NCBI GenBank assembly: GCA_007135435.1
Contig: SLIW01000092.1
Location: 1-6,484, forward strand
Length of the DNA: 6,484 nt
Source of the DNA: Natronomonas sp.
GTDB lineage: Archaea > Halobacteriota > Halobacteria > Halobacteriales > Haloarculaceae
Direction: 5' to 3'
Each line of letters begins with the position of its first letter. Within the stretch, counting starts at the first letter, position 1. Of the stretch, positions 1 to 5,899 are shown one piece after another. The notes below the pieces were generated by a model. It saw only the letters and a list, made by a program, of their open reading frames with translations. It did no database searches and was not told the DNA's origin. The translations under genes were made by a program, and so were the position numbers.

Positions 1-254
1 CTCCTCGGTCGACGTTGCCCTCCGCCTGTCCGCCGGCGGAACCGACCACGTCGTCGCCGCCGATGCGGCCGTCCGGCCGCGTTCGAGCAGCCGACGGACG
101 GGTAGACGTTCGGCCGTACGCAGAGTAAGCCCTGTGCCTCAAGAGTTAGGTAGTCGGTGGGTCGACACGAGAGACGGCGGGGCGTCACGAGAGACGGCGC
201 GCCGACCCCCAGAACGCGGCGTCCGCGGTCTCAGGGACGGCGGCCGGGCGGTCC
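1..254. other. Region downstream of coxAC with no supported gene
   Basis: This is the stretch after the coxAC stop, up to the window edge. All three minus frames and one plus frame are open over bases 1-136, but GC-rich DNA does this by chance, and I see no ATG on the minus strand anywhere in 1-254. A plus frame ends at TAA 126-128 with the residues GRVDVRPYAE, and a minus frame contains the acidic stretch GGDDVVGSAGGQAEGNVDRG. Either could be the edge of a real gene, and neither can be chosen from sequence alone. Two local patterns are present: a 14-bp direct repeat at 166-179 and 186-199, and an imperfect inverted repeat whose arms lie at 69-77 and 90-101. No T-tract terminator is visible after coxAC. 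Confidence 0.4.
166..199. repeat. Short direct repeat, 14 bp, 20-bp period
   Basis: CACGAGAGACGGCG occurs at 166-179 and again exactly at 186-199, about 55 bp beyond the coxAC stop codon on its downstream side. Two tandem copies with six bases between them look like a local duplication in non-coding DNA. I see no function. Confidence 0.6.
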
Positions 255-2744
255 TCAGAAGAGGTAGAAGAGGGGGAAGAGGAACACCCAGACGATGTCG
301 ACGAAGTGCCAGTAGAGGCCGAAGTACTCCACCGGGCGCTCGTCGGTCAGGTAGTGGCCCTGCTTCGCGCGGTAGATGAGGAACGCGGCGATGAACACGC
401 CGATCAGGACGTGGATGGCGTGCAGGCCGGTGGTCACGAAGTAGACCGACGCCTGGACCGCGCTGTAGGGCTCGGGCGCCGCCCACAGGTAGACGCCGTC
501 GACGTAGATCTTCTCCCACCACTCGAACGCCTTGACGAGCATGAAGGTCAGCGCCAGCAGCATCGTCGCCCCGAGGCCGGCCATCAGACCCTTCGTGTTC
601 CCACGGCGGGCGTACACCAGCGCCAGGATGACCGTGAACGACGAGGTCAACAGCACGAACGTGTTGACCAGCCCGAAGATGGAGTCGGGGATGGGCTCCC
701 AGGTCATCCAGCCGGCGTGGTAGCGGATGAAGACGGCCGCGGAGATGAACGCCCCGAAGACGATGACGTCGGAGGCCAGGAAGAACCACATCCCGAGCTT
801 GTTCTTCTCGACGTGGTCGAACGGCCAGCGGCTGGCGATCTTCGCCGGTGGGGCGAAGAAGTCCTCGAGGCCCCACTGCACGCCGGCGTAGAGCATGCCG
901 ACCACCCCGAGGAGCGCCAGCGTGGGGTAGAACGGGCTGACGACCGACACGGAGATCTGCGTGATCGCGTCGCCGGCGCTGACGTCCATCGCCCCGCGGA
1001 TGCCCGACATGCCGAGCAGCCAGGTGAACGTCGCGACGCTGAGCGCGAAGGGCCAGATGCTCGCGTGGGAGTGGGGCTTGTCGCCGAGGACGTAGTCGCT
1101 GGCCTCGTTGCCCTCGTGGGCGTGGCCCCCGTCGGCGGCCGCCTGGCCGCCGTCAGCGGTGGCGTGCCCGTGGCCCGCGTCGACGAACTCCAGCCGCCCC
1201 GACGCGTAGGAGGGCCGTCCCTCCCAGTTCTCCAGCGGCGGCGGCGAGGGGAGCGCCCACTCCGCCGTCCGCGCGAACGCCCAGGGGTTGTCGCCCGCCT
1301 CGGGGCCCCACAGGTAGCTCTTCCCCAGGTTGTAGAACATGATGAGGAACGAGGCCCCGAGGATGAACCCGCCGACGGTGCCGACCTGGTGGATCTGGAC
1401 GAAGTCCTGCTGGTAGGCGAAGACGCGGCGGGGGGTCTCCCACGCCATGAACATCGAGAAGTACAGCAGGTTGAACCCGATGAAGAAGACGACGAAGTGG
1501 ATCTTCCCGAGGAACTCGTCGTACATCTTGCCCGTGATCTTCGGGAACCAGTAGTAGGCGGCGCCGAACAGCGCGGTCGCGCCCCCGAACATCACGTAGT
1601 GGAAGTGCGCGACGACCCAGTAGGTGCCGCGGAACTCGTAGTCGAGCACGACGGCGCCCAGGAAGACGCCGGTGATCCCCCCGAGGATGAACAGCAACAG
1701 CGCCCCGAAGGCGAACAGGAACGGGGTGGTGAACTGCACCCTGCCCTTGATGAGCGTGTAGATGAGCGCGAAGACCAGCAGGTCGAACGGGAGCGAGATG
1801 CCGATGGTCGTCGCCATCATCAGCGTCTTGATCTCCAGGTTGATCGTCGTCAGGAACATGTGGTGCATCCACACGAGGAACGACTGAACGGAGATGAGCA
1901 CGATGGCGATGATGACCCACTTGCGCCCCACGAGGCGGTTGCCCGAGAACGTCTGGAAGAGCTCGAGCATCACGCCCAGCGCCGGGAAGAAGACGATGTA
2001 GACCTCCGGGTGGCCGAAGAACCAGAAGAGGTGGCCCCACAGCAGCGAGCCGCCCTCGACCGCCTCGAAGTAGACGCTCCCGAGGATCCGGTCGGAGGCG
2101 AGGATGAGCCCGGTCGCCAGCAGGCACGCGAACGCGAACAGCATCATCCAGACCGTCGCCAGGATGGACCAGGTGAACATCGGCATGTCCATGAGGCCCA
2201 TCCCCTCCGCGCGGGAGTGGTGGATGGTCGTCAGGAAGTTCACCGTCGAGGCCGTCACGGCCACGACGAACATCGCCAGCGCCAGCACGGCGCCGGTCGA
2301 GCCGACGCTCGGCGTGTACGCCGGGATGTTCAGCGGCGCGTAGAGCGTCCAGCCGGCGTCCATCGTGCCGCCCTGGAAGAACGACACGCCCAGGAGCACG
2401 CCCGAGAACAGGTACAACCAGTACGACAGGGCGTTGAGCCGCGGGAACGCGAGGTCCTCGGCGCCGATCTGCAGCGGCACGATGTAGTTCGCGAAGCCGA
2501 ACGCGAACGGCGAGAGGAACCAGAAGACCATGACGAGGCCGTGGGCCGTCACCGCCTCGTTGTAGGCGAGCTCCGACATGACCGTCGAGGCGGGCTCCAG
2601 GAGCTCCAGGCGGACCATCAGCGCCAGCATCCCGCCGAAGATCATGAAGAAGATCGCGGTGAGCAGGTAGAGGATGCCGACGTCCTTGTGGTTCGTCGTG
2701 ACCAGCCAGCGGCGGACCGACCACGTGGGCGGGAGTTCGGCCAT
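255..2744 (-). CDS. coxAC: Haem-copper oxidase subunit I/III fusion (CoxAC)
   Basis: This 829-residue membrane protein is the catalytic core of an A-type terminal oxidase: it reduces O2 to water and pumps protons. Residues 1-510 are subunit I, with about 12 helices and a start matching the family's TNHKDxGILYL motif (17-27). Visible ligands are His68 and His382 (low-spin haem), His380 (high-spin haem), and His245, His294, His295 (CuB). Tyr249 in GHPEVY is the cross-linked tyrosine, and Glu247 marks the A1 type. D-channel residues Asp97, Asn86 and Asn104 are present, but Leu323 stands at the K-channel lysine position. A His/Gly linker (about 520-560) leads to subunit III (565-829), ending in the typical YWHFVDIVWVFLF motif. 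I/III fusions are known in archaea and Thermus. The ATG lies one base inside the end of coxB behind a strong Shine-Dalgarno. Haem type (a, b or o) cannot be read from sequence. Confidence 0.97.
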   Translation of the reverse strand: MAELPPTWSVRRWLVTTNHKDVGILYLLTAIFFMIFGGMLALMVRLELLEPASTVMSELAYNEAVTAHGLVMVFWFLSPFAFGFANYIVPLQIGAEDLAFPRLNALSYWLYLFSGVLLGVSFFQGGTMDAGWTLYAPLNIPAYTPSVGSTGAVLALAMFVVAVTASTVNFLTTIHHSRAEGMGLMDMPMFTWSILATVWMMLFAFACLLATGLILASDRILGSVYFEAVEGGSLLWGHLFWFFGHPEVYIVFFPALGVMLELFQTFSGNRLVGRKWVIIAIVLISVQSFLVWMHHMFLTTINLEIKTLMMATTIGISLPFDLLVFALIYTLIKGRVQFTTPFLFAFGALLLFILGGITGVFLGAVVLDYEFRGTYWVVAHFHYVMFGGATALFGAAYYWFPKITGKMYDEFLGKIHFVVFFIGFNLLYFSMFMAWETPRRVFAYQQDFVQIHQVGTVGGFILGASFLIMFYNLGKSYLWGPEAGDNPWAFARTAEWALPSPPPLENWEGRPSYASGRLEFVDAGHGHATADGGQAAADGGHAHEGNEASDYVLGDKPHSHASIWPFALSVATFTWLLGMSGIRGAMDVSAGDAITQISVSVVSPFYPTLALLGVVGMLYAGVQWGLEDFFAPPAKIASRWPFDHVEKNKLGMWFFLASDVIVFGAFISAAVFIRYHAGWMTWEPIPDSIFGLVNTFVLLTSSFTVILALVYARRGNTKGLMAGLGATMLLALTFMLVKAFEWWEKIYVDGVYLWAAPEPYSAVQASVYFVTTGLHAIHVLIGVFIAAFLIYRAKQGHYLTDERPVEYFGLYWHFVDIVWVFLFPLFYLF

Positions 2745-3640
2745 CAGCCCATCACCCCTGCGGCGGCGGTGGTAGCGACCGCCGGGCCTGCGATTCGATC
2801 GTTCGTCTCCTCGTCGTCTCCCTCGTTCTCCCCATCGTTCTCGTTCTCCTCGGCGTTCTCGTCATCGTCCGCATCGTTCTCGTCCGCATCGTTCTCGTCC
2901 GCATCGTTCTCGTCTTCCTCGTCGGGTGCCGTCTGCTCGTCGTACCACTCCTGCCACTCGTCTTCCTCCATCACGACGATCTCGGCGTCCATGTAGGAGT
3001 GACCGCTGCCGCAGAGCTCGTAGCAGTGGGCCTCGTAGGTCCCCGTCTCCTCGGCGATGAACCAGGTGTGCGCGTGCTGGCCGGGGATGGAGTCGGCCTT
3101 GATGCGGAGCTCGGGCACCCCGAAGTTGTGCCAGACGTCCGCCGACGTCACCGATAACTGTATCACCGTCCCCTGTGGCACCCTGAGCGTGTTGAAGGCG
3201 GTCGCCTGGTCCTCCTCGGGGACGTCGTCGTCGTGGTAGATGAACTCCCAGCCGAACTGGATGCCGATCACCTCCACCTCCAGTTCCTCCTCGCCCTCGA
3301 TGTCGGTGCTCGGGCCCTCCTCGACGTAGAGCAGCAGTCCGTAGGAGTAGACGACGAGGCTGATCACGAGGATCGCGCTGATGCCGAACGACAGGAAGAG
3401 CTTGTTGCTCTTGCCACCCTCCTGACCGACCGGGAGCTCGCCGACGACCGGCGGCTCGAAGCCCTCCGGCGACTCGCCGGTGTCGCGGCTCTTGTAGGCG
3501 TGATACAGCGTGTACGCGACGACCACCACGCCGACGATGGTCCCGATGGCGAGGAAGACGAAGAACAGCTCGTTGAAGACCTCCGCCTGTGCCCGCCAGT
3601 CCTCCGGTACCTGATGCGACAGCGCGAAAGGGTCCAGCAT
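2744..3640 (-). CDS. coxB: Haem-copper oxidase subunit II with CuA (CoxB)
   Basis: This 298-residue protein accepts electrons from an external donor at its binuclear CuA centre and passes them to subunit I. It has two membrane helices (about 25-47 and 80-105), then a cupredoxin domain (about 120-225) facing outside. The CuA ligands are complete: His171, then Cys206, Glu208, Cys210, His214 and Met217 in CYELCGSGHSYM. Trp131 in IQFGWEF lies where the family has its electron-entry aromatic. No CXXCH motif is present, so it carries no fused cytochrome c. No cleavable signal peptide is obvious. The C-terminus is odd: residues 239-281 are almost all Asp, Glu and Asn, including a repeated DENDA unit, followed by a 17-residue Ala/Val/Gly end. 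The start is the ATG about 12 nt after the predicted transcription start. It is first in an operon with coxAC. Confidence 0.96.
   Translation of the reverse strand: MLDPFALSHQVPEDWRAQAEVFNELFFVFLAIGTIVGVVVVAYTLYHAYKSRDTGESPEGFEPPVVGELPVGQEGGKSNKLFLSFGISAILVISLVVYSYGLLLYVEEGPSTDIEGEEELEVEVIGIQFGWEFIYHDDDVPEEDQATAFNTLRVPQGTVIQLSVTSADVWHNFGVPELRIKADSIPGQHAHTWFIAEETGTYEAHCYELCGSGHSYMDAEIVVMEEDEWQEWYDEQTAPDEEDENDADENDADENDADDDENAEENENDGENEGDDEETNDRIAGPAVATTAAAGVMG
2751..2758 (-). promoter_or_regulatory. Shine-Dalgarno of coxAC inside the coxB 3' end
   Basis: On the minus strand GGGGTGAT lies six bases before the coxAC ATG. GGTGAT is an exact complement to the conserved 3' end of archaeal 16S rRNA (ATCACC). 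The site is inside the last coxB codons, and the coxB stop and coxAC start overlap as TGATG. This arrangement supports translational coupling and fixes the coxAC start. Confidence 0.8.
2867..2911 (-). repeat. In-frame 15-bp triplication in the coxB acidic tail
   Basis: The plus-strand unit GTCCGCATCGTTCTC occurs three times with no mismatch and no spacer (2867-2881, 2882-2896, 2897-2911). On the coding strand each copy adds five residues of the cycle Glu-Asn-Asp-Ala-Asp. The surrounding codons are looser versions of the same acidic pattern. Exact identity suggests recent slippage or expansion. Because the unit is a multiple of three, copy-number change would keep the frame. Confidence 0.9.
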
Positions 3641-3673
3641 GGTGGTCCTGATGCTAGTTCCTGGATGCGAAAT

Positions 3674-3689
3674 CCACTTATGCTTTTCG
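3674..3689 (-). promoter_or_regulatory. coxB-coxAC promoter (BRE and TATA-like box)
   Basis: The minus strand reads CGAAAA (3689-3684), two bases, then ATAAGTGG (3681-3674). A CGAAA-type BRE directly before an AT-rich box is the usual haloarchaeal arrangement. The box centre at about 3679 predicts transcription starting near 3653, which leaves about 12 nt before the coxB ATG at 3640. No other equally good box lies close upstream. Confidence 0.65.
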
Positions 3690-3709
3690 TAGTTGAACAG
3701 CCAGCTAAC

Positions 3710-3719
3710 CCGTATACGG
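3710..3719. promoter_or_regulatory. Perfect 10-bp palindrome upstream of the coxB promoter
   Basis: CCGTATACGG is a perfect palindrome about 20 bp upstream of the coxB BRE, in the divergent gap between coxB and the small membrane protein gene. The position would suit an activator or repressor site. I know of no named haloarchaeal regulator with this motif, so the role is only a guess. Confidence 0.3.
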
Positions 3720-3800
3720 CACCGTGATGGAGCCGCCGTGGCTCGACGTGAAACGGACCGACAGCCCGGGAGGGCGCCGCGGCGTCCCCGTGTCCGCGTC

Positions 3801-3840
3801 GCGGTGGTTCAGCGACCGCTCAGCAGCGAACCATCACCGC
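3801..3840. promoter_or_regulatory. Imperfect inverted repeat upstream of the plus-strand gene
   Basis: The arms GCGGTGGTTC (3801-3810) and GAACCATCACCGC (3828-3840) pair over ten bases with a three-base bulge (3834-3836). The 17-base centre holds a smaller AGCG/CGCT pair. The element ends about 33 bp before the TATA box at 3873-3880. It may be an operator or a structured spacer, and nothing in the sequence decides between them. Confidence 0.3.
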
Positions 3841-3872
3841 ACGACACCGAGCCACGACCGGACAACAGCAAG

Positions 3873-3880
3873 AATATATA
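3873..3880 (+). promoter_or_regulatory. TATA box of the small membrane protein gene
   Basis: AATATATA stands out in otherwise GC-rich DNA. Its centre at about 3877 predicts transcription starting near 3903, only about seven bases before the ATG at 3910. Nearly leaderless mRNAs are common in haloarchaea. This spacing is the main reason to reject the in-frame ATG at 3724, which lies upstream of the promoter. Confidence 0.75.
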
Positions 3881-3909
3881 GGCTCGCACTGACCACAACG
3901 GACAAGGCA

Positions 3910-4365
3910 ATGAGTGCACTCACGCTCGTCGGGACGGTGCTGGTCGCCGCGGCGTTCATCGCCGTGATGGTCGGCGCCACGCGGATGGACGTCCATGGGG
4001 AGCACGGCCACGGCGACGACCACGGCCACGGGGGAGACGACGCCGGCTACCGGGCGGCGCTCCACCGCTTCGACGAGACCGCGTCCTCGGGAACCGTGGT
4101 CAAGGCGACCTCCGCGCTCGCTGTCGTGCTCCTCGTCGTCGCCCTCGCGAGCCTCGGACCCCTCGAGGGGGTCGTCGGCGGGGCCGCCATGATCGGCGTG
4201 TTCGTCCTGCTCATCGTCGCCATCTTCGTGGGCAGCTACGGGGCCGCGAAGCGGCAGGACCTCGGGACGGCTCACGCGCTCGCCACCGGCCTCCTGGTGG
4301 CGGGGCTCGCCTTCGCGTTCCTCATCACCTTCGACCTCGTCGACGCGACGGACGTCGTCCGCTAA
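3910..4365 (+). CDS. Small four-helix membrane protein with His-rich loop, function unknown
   Basis: I do not recognise this 151-residue protein. It has four hydrophobic segments (about 2-23, 64-83, 88-110 and 121-143). The loop after the first carries five histidines (29, 32, 34, 38, 40) mixed with Gly and Asp, a pattern often able to bind metal. Positive charges (Arg25, Arg48, Arg53, Lys65; Lys114, Arg115) suggest that this loop and the one between helices 3 and 4 are cytoplasmic, with both termini outside. The start at 3910 follows a TATA box by about 30 bases and begins at the first helix; the open frame reaches back to 3724, but that part is Arg/Pro-rich and lies before the promoter. It is divergent from coxB, so an accessory subunit or assembly factor of the oxidase is possible. 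That idea rests on position only. Confidence 0.8.
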   Translation: MSALTLVGTVLVAAAFIAVMVGATRMDVHGEHGHGDDHGHGGDDAGYRAALHRFDETASSGTVVKATSALAVVLLVVALASLGPLEGVVGGAAMIGVFVLLIVAIFVGSYGAAKRQDLGTAHALATGLLVAGLAFAFLITFDLVDATDVVR

Positions 4366-4373
4366 TACTCGAT

Positions 4374-4405
4374 GGACGTCGTGCCCTGATTCACGACGGA
4401 CGTCC
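4374..4405. terminator. Hairpin just after the small membrane protein gene
   Basis: GGAC-GTCGTG (4374-4383) can pair with CACGAC (4392-4397) and GTCC (4402-4405), with an eight-base loop and a four-base bulge. It begins nine bases after the stop codon at 4365, in a convergent gap. There is no T-tract, so it may instead be a transcript-end structure or chance pairing in GC-rich DNA. Confidence 0.35.
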
Positions 4406-4441
4406 GCGACCGATCCACCGTATCGCTTCACTCGTTCCCGA

Positions 4442-4463
4442 ATCCACCCGATCTCGGATGGAT
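4442..4463. terminator. Hairpin in the convergent gap
   Basis: ATCCACCCG (4442-4450) pairs with CGGATGGAT (4455-4463) at eight of nine positions around a four-base loop. It lies between the ends of two convergent genes, about 40 bases past the SPFH stop codon. A role in ending or protecting either transcript is possible. No T-tract follows on either strand. Confidence 0.35.
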
Positions 4464-4500
4464 CGTCCCGTTCTCGCGCTGGAGCACCGATTTCCAGAAG

Positions 4501-5595
4501 TCATGCTCCGTCACCGGCGTGGTCGGCACCCTCGGAGTTCGAGATCCCGTCCTTGACCGCCTTGGCCTGTTGCTCTAGCTCCTCGACGTCCATCTCAGCG
4601 GCCTGATCAATTTCGCCGAGAATTTCCTTGATGTCATCGAGTCCGATGAGTTCGCGCGTCTCGGCGTCGAATTGTAGACTGTCTAGCTGGTGTCCGTTGG
4701 TTGCCACGTCGCTCCCGGTGAGGTGCTTGCCGTACCGGGCCAGGAGCGACGTGAGCTCCTGCGGGAGGACGAACGTCGTCGACTCGCCCTGGCCGATCTC
4801 CTCGAGGGTCTCCATCCCCCGCTCGATGATGGCCCGCTCGCCCATCGACTCGGCGGACTTCGCGCGCAGCACCGTCGAGATCGCGTCGCCCTGGGCCTCG
4901 AGGATCTGGCTCTGTTTTTCACCCTGTGCGCGGATGATGTTCGACTGCTTGTCTCCTTCGGCTTTCTCGACTGCACTCCGGCGTTCCCCCTGTGCTTCGA
5001 GGATCGTGGCCCGGCGTCTCCGCTCCGCGCCGGTTTGCTGTTCCATCGCCTGCTGCACCTCCTGGCTGGGGTTGACCTCTCGAACCTCGACTGACTCGAC
5101 GCGGATCCCCCATTCGTCGGTGGGTTCGTCCAGGTCCTTGCGGATGCGAGCGTTGATCTCCTGACGCTTGTTCAGCGTGTCGTCCAGTTCCATGTCGCCA
5201 ATTACTGCCCGGAGCGTGGTCTGGGCGAGGTTCGAGACCGCCGTTTTGTAATCTTCGACCTCCAGGAACGCCCGCTTCGCATCCATCACACGGAGATAGA
5301 CGACGGCATCCGCTGTCACGGGAGAGTTGTCCCGTGTGATCGCCTCCTGGCGGGGCACGTCCATCGTCTGGGTACGCATGTCGAACCGGTACGTTCGTGA
5401 GACGAACGGGGGGATGATGTTGAGGCCCGGTTCGAGCAAGCCGCGATAATCCCCGAACACGGTGAGCGCCTGTTTATCGTAGGCGTCGACGAACTGGACC
5501 ATCTGCCAGACTGTTACCACTGCCAGCACCAGTACGAACAGGGCAACGATCACGAATGCAGTGGCGGAAACCTGCAGCGGGACCGGGTCATACAT
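4501..5595 (-). CDS. SPFH/Band 7 (stomatin-prohibitin family) membrane protein
   Basis: This 364-residue protein has one N-terminal membrane helix (about 9-31), an SPFH domain (about 35-195), and a charged helical region with repeated Glu-Ala-Gln-Gly-type units (about 198-240), as in stomatins, HflK/HflC and related proteins. Such proteins form large membrane-bound rings or scaffolds that organise membrane or protease activity. The last 60 residues are acidic and probably helical. Signature stretches include GDYRGLLEPGLNIIPPF near the domain start. I chose the ATG at 5595; an in-frame GTG at 5610 would add five residues, and neither start has a well-spaced Shine-Dalgarno. The usual partner genes, NfeD or a ClpP-like stomatin protease, are not in view. 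Codon use and flanking DNA look somewhat less GC-rich than the cox genes. The precise subfamily and role are uncertain. Confidence 0.92.
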   Translation of the reverse strand: MYDPVPLQVSATAFVIVALFVLVLAVVTVWQMVQFVDAYDKQALTVFGDYRGLLEPGLNIIPPFVSRTYRFDMRTQTMDVPRQEAITRDNSPVTADAVVYLRVMDAKRAFLEVEDYKTAVSNLAQTTLRAVIGDMELDDTLNKRQEINARIRKDLDEPTDEWGIRVESVEVREVNPSQEVQQAMEQQTGAERRRRATILEAQGERRSAVEKAEGDKQSNIIRAQGEKQSQILEAQGDAISTVLRAKSAESMGERAIIERGMETLEEIGQGESTTFVLPQELTSLLARYGKHLTGSDVATNGHQLDSLQFDAETRELIGLDDIKEILGEIDQAAEMDVEELEQQAKAVKDGISNSEGADHAGDGA

Positions 5596-5651
5596 GTGTT
5601 CAATATACACTCCGAGCCTGTTTCAAAGAACGACATTTTCACACGCGCCCG

Positions 5652-5664
5652 GTTTTTTATTATG
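5652..5664 (-). promoter_or_regulatory. Candidate TATA region of the SPFH gene
   Basis: The minus strand has the AT-rich run ATAATAAAAAAC, the most AT-rich run in the window. Its centre near 5657 predicts a transcription start around 5630, giving about a 35-base leader before the ATG at 5595. A weaker box (GAAAATG, near 5634-5640) would put the start close to the alternative GTG at 5610, so the choice is open. Confidence 0.4.
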
Positions 5665-5787
5665 TGAGTGACACAATTGACAGCACCCGTACTGGGGCAA
5701 TCAAATCACGAACGGATGATGAGTACACGTCCTGTAAACGCGCAATACGCTGATGTTCATACCCTCGATCTCCCGTTCTCCCGTGGC

Positions 5788-5833
5788 TCACACAGCCCAG
5801 ACACGATCTACGATGAGTGGATACGCTGTGTGA
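5788..5833. repeat. 9-bp inverted repeat overlapping the tandem repeat
   Basis: TCACACAGC (5788-5796) is the exact reverse complement of GCTGTGTGA (5825-5833), with 28 bases between. The right arm lies in the first copy of the tandem repeat and extends past the shared core, so the second copy cannot form the same full pair. It may be a transcript-end structure after ctaB or a relic of a mobile sequence. Confidence 0.4.
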
Positions 5834-5882
5834 CTACCTGAGATCCTTCGGAGTGGATACGCTGTCTTACTGAGATCCTTCG
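5815..5882. repeat. Tandem direct repeat downstream of ctaB
   Basis: Two adjacent units of 36 bp (5815-5850) and 32 bp (5851-5882). Each begins with GAGTGGATACGCTGT and ends with CTGAGATCCTTCG; only the middle differs, GTGACTAC against CTTA, a net loss of four bases. The second unit ends 17 bp from the ctaB stop codon. Two copies are too few for a CRISPR array, and the units have no spacer-like structure. Confidence 0.85.
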
Positions 5883-5899
5883 GACAACACGACAGCGCC

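Larger units (their letters stand above)
5596..5899. other. Gap between ctaB and the SPFH gene
   Basis: About 304 bases without a supported gene. The part nearest the SPFH gene is AT-richer and holds its likely promoter. The middle (about 5665-5785) shows nothing I can name. The part nearest ctaB holds a 9-bp inverted repeat (5788-5796 with 5825-5833) and a tandem repeat (5815-5882). Short open frames cross the gap on both strands, but they lack normal haloarchaeal codon bias and start signals. Confidence 0.6.

Noticed and set aside
139..876. Minus-strand open frame covering the coxAC end and the downstream region
   Set aside because: It overlaps the subunit III domain in the wrong frame and is Arg/Pro-rich without hydrophobic helices.
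1153..2724. Long minus-strand open frame out of phase with coxAC
   Set aside because: The product is an Arg/Pro/Gly-rich low-complexity string. The in-phase frame carries all oxidase ligands without interruption.
306..2996. A very long plus-strand open frame (896 codons) antisense to coxAC and the end of coxB
   Set aside because: It is the mirror of GC-rich haloarchaeal coding DNA. The product is mostly Arg, Glu, Asp and Val with a poly-Ser end that mirrors the acidic CoxB tail, has no domain pattern, and the opposite strand is an unmistakable oxidase.
3724..3909. 62-codon N-terminal extension of the small membrane protein
   Set aside because: It lies upstream of the TATA box at 3873-3880, is Arg/Pro-rich, and would place a disordered stretch before the first membrane helix.
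4501..5610. GTG start at 5610 for the SPFH protein
   Set aside because: It adds only five residues; the ATG at 5595 is a better codon and directly precedes the membrane helix. The evidence is weak either way, so the GTG is kept as an alternative.
5556..5753. Plus-strand open frame of 65 codons across the SPFH start
   Set aside because: It overlaps the SPFH N-terminus and promoter, lacks haloarchaeal codon bias, and has no start signal or domain.
5815..5882. CRISPR array
   Set aside because: There are only two adjacent units, with no unique spacers and no cas genes in view.
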